A stretch of DNA of 18,110 bases from positions 86,603 to 104,712 of the forward strand of contig WELB01000110.1 of assembly GCA_009602725.1 (NCBI GenBank). The letters run 5' to 3'. The DNA is from Spirogloea muscicola (taxonomy: Eukaryota; Streptophyta; Zygnematophyceae; Spirogloeales; Spirogloeaceae). Every line of letters begins with the position of its first letter. Within the stretch, counting starts at the first letter, position 1. The notes beneath the pieces were generated by a model that worked only from the letters and a program-made list of their open reading frames with translations, did not search any database and was not told the DNA's origin. The position numbers and the translations under genes are program-made. Shown piece by piece: positions 10,561 through 18,110 of the stretch.

Positions 10561-11319
10561 GGTAAGCCTCTACAGCAGGCTTAGTCTCCCTGTCCCGTTC
10601 AGCTGTGGGTGGGTTGCAGAAAACTGGGCTGGCCATTTACTTGGAAACTAGTGTCCTGCTTGTTTTTTTTCTTTGTTATTACGCCATCCGGCCCTTTCAG
10701 ACCTTGTCTATTCCTATGAGCTGGCCTCTCACAGCCATTGCTGTTAATCTGGAAGAGCTGTTTTCTATTTACAGCCCTCGCCCCCTTTGGTGAGCCCACT
10801 TCATGTCGTTCTGTTCCAACCCACTCCTCGATGTGACACTCCTCGCACCGGGCATGTAGTGCTCACAACGCTGGGACAGAATGGGAGACACAGTCCAGCA
10901 AGGGACAGGGTGTCCAGAAGGAATGTGGCTCTCCCAGAGGGGGCAAGGGCTGTGAACAGCCAGCACGAAAAGGATAGACAAAAGGGACTGGGCTCCACCG
11001 GGTTCCTGGATATACAATACCATTGCAAAGTGCGACTTCCATGTAATATCCCTTAGCTGGGGCTCACAACGTGCACCTCCGTTTCAGGCAAGCAGGGCCG
11101 GGCGTTGCTTCCTCCTTGTTGCGGTGCTTCTGTATCAGTCCAACCCAATTGTGTCTCCACTTTCGCTGCCGCTGCCGGTCGACCTTCGAGCTCCAGTTCG
11201 TCTTCAGCTCGTCTCTCCTCACGGCGAAAGAGGTCAAGACCCAAGGTGGAGGGCAGCTGCGAGAGTCAGGGTTGGGCGCAATATGCGCAGCTGTGTCCTT
11301 CTTACTCACCAGTGAGAGG
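10561..11319. other. Stretch without a recognised gene
   Basis: The sequence returns to moderate GC. It contains several acceptor-like sites (for example CCCTTTCAG near 10700, TATTTACAG ending at 10773, GTTTCAG ending at 11087) and an imperfect inverted repeat at 10768-10956. A Ser/Arg-rich open frame runs through 11105-11389 (SSSSSSSARLSSRRKRSR), but it has no ATG of its own before 11320. Confidence 0.4.
10768..10956. repeat. Imperfect inverted repeat, spaced arms
   Basis: The left arm TTTACAGCCCTCGCCCCCTT (from 10768) matches the reverse complement of the right arm ending at 10956 (TTCACAGCCCTTGCCCCCTC) at all but about four positions. Weaker pairing continues inward (GAGCCCACTTC against GAGCCACATTC). 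Arms and loop span about 190 nt. It could be a fold-back or MITE remnant or two diverged copies of one repeat. No target-site duplication was recognised. Confidence 0.5.
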
Positions 11320-11637
11320 CATGCGGCGCCACCCACTGGGCCAGCTTGCCAGCTTCTCCACTGAGGCTCCTGCCGCCAGGGGGCTTCTGGTGAGCGAGCA
11401 AGCAGCGGACTGGGGTTGAGGTGAGGAGAGAGAGTAGGTGACGGGAAGAACAGGAGGGCCCATGGCGCCCGCAGGACTGGCCGTGTCCCACCCTGGTGCC
11501 TTGTCAAATGCTTTTACTTGCTGCAGTACGTGACAGCGGCCTCTATATGGGTCTTTCTATATGGGTCCTTCACCGGTGTAACCAAGCTCCAGGAGTGGGA
11601 CAATTACAAAATTTTCTTCGTTCTACTTCGGCATTGA
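11320..11637 (+). CDS. Candidate small membrane protein, two exons, unrecognised
   Basis: Exon 1 (11320-11389) reads MRRHPLGQLASFSTEAPAAR then GLL and ends at a strong phase-0 donor (CTG|GTGAGC). Exon 2 (11527-11637) follows a good acceptor (TTTTACTTGCTGCAG) and reads YVTAASIWVFLYGSF, then TGVTKLQEWDNYKIFF and a short tail to TGA. The joined frame would give about 59 aa with a mitochondrial-like leader (ASFSTEAP) and one hydrophobic segment. I do not recognise a family. Against it: exon 2 contains a 14-nt tandem duplication (TCTATATGGGTC twice), the protein is very short, and the open frame extends upstream of the ATG, so the true 5' end may lie in another exon. Confidence 0.28.
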
Positions 11638-13022
11638 TCAATTTAATCGACTCCAAGATCTCTACTTTTACTTCTTAGCCAGAATTTGCTATTATGTATA
11701 GAGCTTGCCCAAGGCATTCCAAAAGCTGGCCTGCTTTCTCCCGTCTACCTGGTCCAAAGTTGCTCGCCACTGCTGGCAAGTGTCTATATCACGATCTCCA
11801 CAAGGCATGGTGGCCAATGGCAGGCGGTCCAGCAATGCCTGTTCACTGAGCAGAGCTACCATGAGCTCTTGCTAAGGCTGGTATTCGAAGAAGAGAAGGC
11901 GCGCGGTGCGTATGAACTGAAAGGCAGGCCAATCCAAGCCAATACACTTTTTCAGAAAATGAGAAGGCGCGTGGAGCGCATGAAACAAAACGGAGGCCAG
12001 TTCAAGCCAATACATTGTTCAGGAATAATCTAGTGCAGTGAGTGCCTGGGTTCGAGCACTCATCAGACGTTTGGCCACTTGGCCTTTCTTTTCTTCAAAT
12101 ACACGAATTTTCCTAGTGCAGGATAGATCAGGCTACATAAACGGAGCCCTATGCTAAGGTGCCTAAGGTAACAGGGTCACATTAGTACCCACTGGTGAGC
12201 ACATGCAATCCGATAAGCTAACTTGGTGAGCCGGAGCGCCGCCACAGAAGCCGGTGGCCTGACTTAGAGCGCACCATGCACGCTGATGAATAGCCAGAGC
12301 TTGACAGCGCTGCGAACTAAGCGAAAGCCGCACGACATGCGCATAAAGTGGAAGGGTGGCAATTTCAAGACTATGTATTGTAGAGAGAAAGTGGCTGCTG
12401 ATATTCAAAAATGGCTGTGAATAGCCAGCGAGATGCATACAGGTGTTCATGACGGAGCCACAGGCTAGGCAGACAGGGCGCCCTTGGTACCCCCGTGTCA
12501 GCAGTAGGAAGTCAGATGAGCTGAAAGGAGGAAGAGCAACCCCGCTGCGCAAGCTAGAGGCTGCTGCAAGGGCGCAACCAGCCCAGCGATGCAAAGCAAT
12601 TGCCTGGGACCGCTGTAGGCACATAGATAAACAGATGCGGTAGCAGGACACAAGACCCGAAGGCACCGAGCCTCCAGGAAGTGCTGCACCCAGTTCGCGG
12701 CGCCGCTGGTCAGCTTGAGAGGCCAGCAGCGGAAGTAACGCGCCACCGACCCCCGTATCACCCGTGGATGTCTATGGCCAAGGGGGTAAAAGCAAGCGCG
12801 GCCAGATTAACTGGTGGCTGGGAGAGGCCAGCCAAAAGGAATGGACAATGTAAGGGTAAAAGGTATCAGGCGCCGGGTGGTCCTTGTATTCATGCAACTT
12901 CTTCTGTTCGGCCACCTTCACGCCATAGCCGGTCTAATTGTAGACGAGGGACGCTCCACGGCGCGCCCGACCGCGCCTGCTGTTCGCAGATCGCTCGTTG
13001 GCTCAGTAGCGCCGTCATCGCC
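11638..13022. other. Non-coding, repeat-bearing spacer
   Basis: No recognised gene. It contains a degenerate 68-nt tandem duplication (11893-12028) and two distant weakly similar segments near 12246-12316 and 12545-12618. Open frames on both strands (up to 167 aa on the minus strand, 12163-12666) lack family features, and the two similar segments fall inside that minus frame. Probably old repeat-derived DNA and the upstream flank of the DUF2358 gene. Confidence 0.5.
11893..12028. repeat. Degenerate tandem duplication, 68-nt period
   Basis: Both units start with GAGAAGGCGCG (11893 and 11961). They share GCGYATGAA near position 20, then an AGGCCA block, TCAAGCCAATACA or its near match, and a TTCAG end. 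Identity is about three-quarters by eye. A third, weaker match may lie near 12310-12385. Confidence 0.6.
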
Positions 13023-14665
13023 ATGGCACTTGCGGCGGCCGCCGCCGCTGCCACCGCTGCCGCTGCCGCTTCTCCGGCCCGCTGCTGTGTGCGAGCAAGC
13101 GATTGCGTCGGGCCGCGGTGCCCTGCCCTGGCCGTTCCTTTGTGGCGAGCGCCGGAGCATTCCAGGAGTGCTGCGCCGCCAAATTCTTGTGTGTGGTACT
13201 CCCATTCCACCCCAGGAGACGGCTGACGCGCTGCACTGGCACTTGGATAATCTGCTCGCCAAGGCCTGCCGTGAGCCGAGTGTTGTTGGCATTGACGGCT
13301 GGAAGGCGTGGCCGCTCCTATGGGCAGGCCGCTCTGGCGTTGGCGAGGCAAAGACGGAAGCCTCGGTCGGCAGGAGACAAGCTCTCGGGGCGTGCTTCCA
13401 AATCGCTGGTGTAGCGGCACTTGAAGCAGCCCTGCGGGCTCTTCCAGCCAGCGCAGGCGAAGCTGTCAGCTCCTCTGCGAAGACCACAAACCTCTCAATT
13501 GACCAGATCAAGGTGATTGCGTAAGAACAGCACGTGCTATGTCTATCTGACCTGCAAAGCACCATAGAGGAAGATACGCCCTTCAGATGGCTGAAGAGAG
13601 GCAGAGAGCCTCACACAATGCGTAATCTGTACCGCATGCCTCAATTAGAGGAGAAAGGTCAAGCATGTGCTTGTAAGACTGGTATATGCACATGATCGTC
13701 AAAGATATCCTGCTGTCTCTTGCTCAGAGAGTGCCCTCGTTTGTGCCTAGTAACTTGCTGATTGGCTTATGCAGACCATCAGTGAGAGAGACATCAGTGA
13801 AGGGCAGTACTTTGTCACTGGCAATCTCACCAGAGGGATTTATAGGGATGACTGCAGGTTTATCCTCTTCACTTGACATACTTCAAGCTTTGCTAGGGCT
13901 TTGAAGCTTTGAACGGGAGCTTGTATGGAGATCATCTAGAGTTCCTGGTCCCTTGTGGAGTTGGGAATGCATGTCTTTTCTCCTTTTCCAGACTGCATCT
14001 TCTTGGCACAGATTCAAGGACCCAACGAACGAGACAGTGGGACTGGACAAGTATCTGCAGGCTGTTGGCATCCTCTTTGATCCAAGGGTCTCCAAACAGG
14101 AGCTGAGAGCTATCAGAGTCACGGGTCCTGACACGATTGATGCTGATTGGACACTTGGAGGGTATGCCCTCTGTAAGACTCGACTTGCCATTAGGAAGGT
14201 GCAGGCTTCATGATGCTAGAATTTCGCATAGATGTCGTGAGGGGCTGATATGGCAAGTGACATTCTTTTCATTGTCATTGAGATATTGGAATTTTAGATG
14301 CTGATGTCATCGTTTGTTTCACACTATGCTCATGGCATGTCACATAATACAGGTACCTAAAATTGCCATGGCGTCCTCATGTCCTTCCATTCCAAGGTGC
14401 GTGAATCTCCGATTGTTCTCTTGCATCATGATTGATTTATGGTGAGAGATGAACTTTTATCAGGCTTACGGAGTTAATAATAGCTTCTTGGAGCTTTTGG
14501 TCCACATACAAGCACATGAGGTGGACACTTGCTATGTCCTTAGGTTCCACGATGTACAAAGTAGACGGGAATGGCTTGGTAGCCTTGCACTCAGAGACTT
14601 GGGAAATATCCCCAATCACTGCACTACTGGAGACTATAACACCCTCGTGGGGCCCAGCAACATAG
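13023..14665 (+). CDS. DUF2358-type (NTF2-like fold) protein, probably plastid
   Basis: Secure exons: one ending at 13512, then 13775-13857, 14012-14161, 14353-14396 and 14544-14665 (TAG stop). They keep frame across phases 0, 2, 2 and 1. The joined sequence shows the family pattern in order: EGQYFVTGNLTRGIYRDDCR, FKDPTNETVGLDKYLQAV, ILFDPRVSKQELRAIRVTGP, DADWTLGGYLKLPWRPHVLP, FQGSTMYKVDGNGLVALHSE, TWEISPITALLETITPSW. This is the SnoaL/NTF2-like fold of plant and algal DUF2358 proteins; their activity is unknown to me. The N-terminus is uncertain. My preferred model starts at ATG 13023 (GCCATGGC) with an Ala-rich leader, then an intron 13089-13215 (GTGCGAG to CCACCCCAG), giving 253 aa. The alternative is an unspliced frame open from an ATG at 12814. 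The leader suggests plastid import. No active-site residues can be assigned. Confidence 0.82.
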
Positions 14666-16082
14666 ATGCACGACGAGCATCCCCTTGTTGACGACGTTGA
14701 AGGCATGAGCTGGCACTAGTGGCGCCGGTAGCAAGAGCGGAAAGGGGTGGCTCACTACATGATTGGACAATCTGCACTGTAAACAACATGCATCGTGAGA
14801 CGTTGAAATGCACTTGGACTATGTGCACGACAAGGGTACTTGTAAGCGGAAGTGCAAGTGTCTCGCATGTACAAACCTGCAACTACAGGAGTGAAGGCGT
14901 ATGGCGATTTGCAAGAGCTTTGCTGATAGTAGCCTCTTCATGGAATGCTGTGGTTCACTGCACCAGACCAGAAGATGTATCGCTCCTGAATAATAGCTTG
15001 TTGTAGTATCCTCAGTGGATCTCGGAGTGCAAATCACGATGGCGAGGGCAAGGCAAGGCAGTCTGAGGGTACAGCAGAGAACACTCTCTGAGTCTGCAGT
15101 TGAAGCAAAGTAGGCAAGCCTGGCGCAGGAGAAGAGACCAGCAGCCTGAGGGCGCCGCCCATGTCCATGGGCGTTTAGCAGGTCATGCTGTGACTGGCAA
15201 ACTTGTCTTGAGCCTGCTGACTGGTTGCTTGCTGCCAATGGACCGTGTAAAGCAAGTCGGCCGAAACGCCTGGAAAGGAGACGAGGCTAGTAATGTAAGT
15301 TGGCTTCAGTGTGGCATGGCGAGTGGTGGCCAGTGAGTCACACCCAAATCAGTAGCTTCCATTGGCTGCATTGTCACTAGGTATGCGCAGTACATCAACT
15401 TGCAGAATACCTTCATATGCTGTGAGCGAGCCGGAAGGTGCCAATCTGTGAAAGGTAGCAATGGCACTGCTAGGCTCCTCATCTCTCCAAGTGCCCCACT
15501 TTATAAATTCACGGCAGCCCTTCCCGTGACCCTATCATAACACTGTAACGAGCTGATCCACCAGTGCAGATGAAACAGCCCTGAATTGGAAATGCAATGT
15601 AGGCTCTGCAAGTCCTGCATACAGCTGGCGGTCTTCCTACATTGTAACAGCCAAATGGTGCGCAGAGATACCCACTGGCACAGTAAGTAGCTTGCGCTTT
15701 GCCGTAGAAACAGCTTAAGAAATGCATGGGCCAGGACAAGGTAGGAATCGTGCTCCTGTCAAGGGACATGACTTCCTAAAATCCACAACAAGTTAAGCGT
15801 TACTTCTGTCCACCCTGCCCAGGATGCTCCTTTCGGAGGACAACACCCCCCAAACTTCACCTCTAGCATGATAAGTGCAGAGAGTACAGGCTTCGCCACA
15901 GGCACTCAATTTGAGGTACACACAAGGCCGGAACGATGTCAAAGAGAAGAGAGGGAGGCAAATCTGTGATGGTAATTAAGCTACCTGCAATTGAATCCCA
16001 AGTCAGGATTCTGGTATCAGACATGGAGCTCATTTACAATGACGTATTAATTGTGATCATCTGCACCTGAAGGTGTCTATCC
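14666..16082. other. Convergent spacer between the DUF2358 and NIFK-like genes
   Basis: This holds the 3' ends of two convergent genes. TGTAA motifs occur at 14778-14782 and 14841-14845 (plus strand, after the DUF2358 stop) and at 16034-16038 (minus strand, about 45 nt after the NIFK-like stop); they may be poly(A) upstream signals. Open frames of 80-139 aa on either strand show no recognisable protein pattern. I see no RNA gene or mobile element. Confidence 0.55.
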
Positions 16083-18110
16083 CTACTTGTCTTCTGGCCT
16101 TCTCTTTCGCTTTACTTTCTCTGCTATGTCTTCCACAGCATGCTCGTCATCTCTATCAAATTTAATGTGAACTGGAGCTGGCGGGCATAAAGTCCTCTGC
16201 AAGCAACCAAAACATTTTGTCAGTTAGAAAAGCATCCAACGAGTCCAATGACTATCCAACGAGCATCCAACGAGTCCATCTGCTCCTATTCTAACAAACT
16301 TGGTCCTCCTCTACTGACAAACTTCAGCCTCCCAAAGGGATGGGTCAACTGTCAATCATTCCTTACATTACGCCACAGCCTGAGCAGCAAGAAAAATCTG
16401 TGGCAATTGAGAAGGCCACTAAGGTCAACATGTATCTACCTCAGGCCACACATGAAGCAAGATAGTCAAAGAAGACTCACAAAGCCCTCAAAGCTGTACT
16501 GGATGCCAGCAGCTTTTAGCCTCTCCTCGCGCCGCTTGTCCTTCTTTGCCAGCCGCGTTAGCACTTCCTGTTGCTCAAGGAAGGAGCGTTCTCGGTTGTG
16601 CCTCTCCCTTGCCATCTGCTGCCACGGTATCTTCTTGAAGGTCTTATTTGCACCAATCCAGCTGCAGATTGCAGGTCATCCAGCAAGCTAATCAATGACC
16701 ACTATCAGAGCTGGCCTTGTACAAGGTCACGTGACAAAGCTGCTGCCTGACCATAGAGTGACTGCTCCGCGAAATTCGGCCTCAGACATTGCTGCCACGG
16801 CAAAGGCAGCACTTGACAAATTTAGGAGTGCATGAAAACCAAATTTTGAGATCACTAAATTCCCAATATCAAAAGTTACTGGTTTGGACTTCCACATCCA
16901 ACCAGGAACGTGAGACCCAATGTGAAGCGTACGTGGTAGGATGAATCTTGTCTGAAGGCAGTAACTTGACTTTGAGGATTGCTCCAAAGAGGAGGTAGTT
17001 GTGCATGCAATCTGCAACAACTGCGGCCACCTGACAAGTGAAAGTATGATATAGCCAGAATATCAAATCACTTTCCCTGTGGGAGATACTTTTGAGTTGA
17101 TCTACAAGGTGCACAAGATAGGTCATGCCAACCTGCTTTCTACTGTGGCACAGTTAATTAAGATTCTTTCTGAAGCAGGCGAGTTATTCACGCTGTGTCA
17201 GATGAACAGGATATGCGTAAGATGGGAGGACAAGTCTAATCTGCTGCTTAAATGCAAGTGCATGTAAGATACATGTTTGGAACCAAGGGTGTGAGGGCTG
17301 AGGGAGAAACCCACATCTGGAGACTCAAACTCAATGAAGGCGTAATGCTTGGATTTTCCCGTCTGCATGCAGCCGCCGTGGTGGCTGCAGTCAGGCAGCG
17401 CACACGAATGCCATGGCCCAGTCACAGCAGCGGCGGAGCTGAATCAGCACATGCACTTGATTGACGGCATGCTCCAACACACAGCAAGCTCAGTAAGACA
17501 GCCATTACGGGAGAGACGTGAGCTGCGTGCTGTAGCTCGACACGTCCTGAGACAGCAATCATCTCTCGCATCAAGCCGCGATACCAACATGGGTTCATCA
17601 CCAAGGCCAGGCCCGTGTCACACAAAAGTCCCGAGCGAGCTGTGACCTGCCCTCGAGACAGCCCCGGCAGCTCGCTGCCGCCGGTTGCCGCCACTGGCGG
17701 CTGCGGCATGGCAAGGCGGAGAGCTCGCGGTGGCTGGCGAGGCTGGCGCACCTTCTTGCTGCGCGATAGGCGCAGCCGCGTGATGGTCCCAAACTGCCCA
17801 AAAAAGCCTGCACGGCAAAGGCATGGCCGTCGGTCAGCAGCCACGCCCCCGCCGCGCCTCGCCTCCGCCGCCGCCGCCGCCGCCGACGTCAGCGGCGCTG
17901 CCATCGTCAATCGTCTGGCGGAGCTGGGGGACTGCCGGCGGGGGCCGCAGGAAAGGGGCTCACCGGCCATCTGGTCCTCGTAGAAGCCGTGCGGGACGTG
18001 GCCGACGTAGACGGCCGTCGGCCGTGCCGCCGCCGCCGCCTCCTCACCGCCGTCGGCCTTGCTGCCGCCGCCGCCGCCAGCGGCGGCGGCGGCGGCGGCG
18101 GCGGTGCGCT
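16083..18110 (-). CDS. NIFK/Nop15-type nucleolar RRM protein, 5'-truncated by window edge
   Basis: RNA-binding ribosome-biogenesis factor; yeast Nop15 and human NIFK act in 60S subunit assembly and ITS2 processing. Minus-strand exons: 18110(partial)-17964, 17807-17752, 17362-17315, 17030-16933, 16661-16481 and 16196-16083 (TAG stop). About 213 aa are visible. An Ala/Gly-rich, low-complexity leader precedes one RRM: RNP2-type AVYVGHVPHGFYEDQMAG, then FFGQFGTITRLRLSRSKKTG, RNP1-type SKHYAFIEFESPD, VAAVVADCMHNYLLFG and LLPSDKIHPTTWIGANK. The family's C-terminal block FKKIPWQQMARERHNRERS follows, with a Lys/Arg/Glu helix (LAKKDKRREERLKAAGIQYS) and a basic tail KVKRKRRPEDK that may act as a nuclear or nucleolar signal. 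Frame is kept across all five introns (phases 1, 0, 0, 2, 0). The start codon lies outside the window. Animal NIFK binds Ki-67; whether a comparable partner exists here is unknown. Confidence 0.94.
16232..16278. repeat. Short direct repeats in intron 5 of the NIFK-like gene
   Basis: The 16-mer GCATCCAACGAGTCCA occurs at 16232-16247 and 16263-16278, with a third partial copy (ATCCAACGAG) at 16254-16263. The cluster lies in the last intron (16197-16480), about 36 nt upstream of the final exon in gene sense. Confidence 0.75.
18069..18104. repeat. GCC/GGC low-complexity tract in the NIFK-like first exon
   Basis: A run of GCC units followed by GGC units at the window edge forms a short imperfect palindrome. 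Read on the minus strand it encodes a run of Ala followed by Gly, then Ser-Lys-Ala-Asp, before the RRM. It is part of the coding leader and probably length-variable. Confidence 0.7.

Noticed and set aside
11686-12033. 115-aa plus-strand open frame
   Set aside because: It runs through the 68-nt tandem duplication and shows no family features.
12048-12064. B-box-like GGGTTCGAGCACTC, possible SINE or tRNA
   Set aside because: The only A-box-like match is too close upstream (under 20 nt), no cloverleaf could be drawn and no poly-A tail was seen.
12163-12666. 167-aa minus-strand open frame with two similar internal segments
   Set aside because: No recognised domain, no good splice or start context; the internal similarity is better explained by diverged DNA repeats.
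15509-15769. 86-aa minus-strand Cys-rich open frame
   Set aside because: Cys spacing matches no motif I know and it sits between convergent 3' ends.
1-18110. CRISPR arrays, insertion sequences, phage or toxin modules
   Set aside because: No regularly spaced repeats, transposase motifs or bacterial signals; the window is eukaryotic with spliced genes.

Overview
This window is nuclear DNA from a green-lineage (Viridiplantae) eukaryote. Every recognisable gene is split by GT-AG introns of about 100-450 nt, exons are GC-rich and introns and spacers are AT-richer. The ethylene receptor is so close to land-plant ETR1 (same length, near-identical ethylene-binding domain) that a streptophyte alga or other early-diverging streptophyte is the best guess. 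The species cannot be fixed from the sequence alone.

Layout, left to right. (1) 91-3814, plus strand: mitochondrial HSP70, complete, nine proposed exons, 692 aa. (2) 3815-4663: convergent spacer with a 48-nt-period repeat. (3) 4664-9516, minus strand: complete ETR1-type ethylene receptor / hybrid histidine kinase, eleven exons, 738 aa, all key residues present. (4) 9517-10478: GC-rich upstream region with a (GGC)13 tract. (5) 10479-13022: about 2.5 kb with no confidently recognised gene. It holds a possible orphan first exon (10479-10560), an imperfect inverted repeat, a possible two-exon small membrane-protein gene (11320-11637) and a degenerate 68-nt tandem duplication. (6) 13023-14665, plus strand: a DUF2358-type, NTF2-like-fold protein, probably plastid-targeted; its last five exons are secure and its N-terminus is not. 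(7) 14666-16082: convergent spacer. (8) 16083 to beyond 18110, minus strand: a NIFK/Nop15-type RRM nucleolar protein for ribosome biogenesis, with its 5' end cut by the window edge.

These are unlinked housekeeping or signalling genes in head-to-head and tail-to-tail order, not an operon or a dedicated system. I reconstructed each main gene exon by exon. Reading frame is kept across every junction, and the joined protein follows known family sequence, which is the main support for the models. I found no convincing novel multi-gene system. The points most worth a second look are splicing features (a frameshifting tandem acceptor in the receptor, an in-frame optional intron in the HSP70 presequence, an 8-nt direct repeat at the ends of one HSP70 intron) and the unexplained 10.5-12.8 kb stretch.
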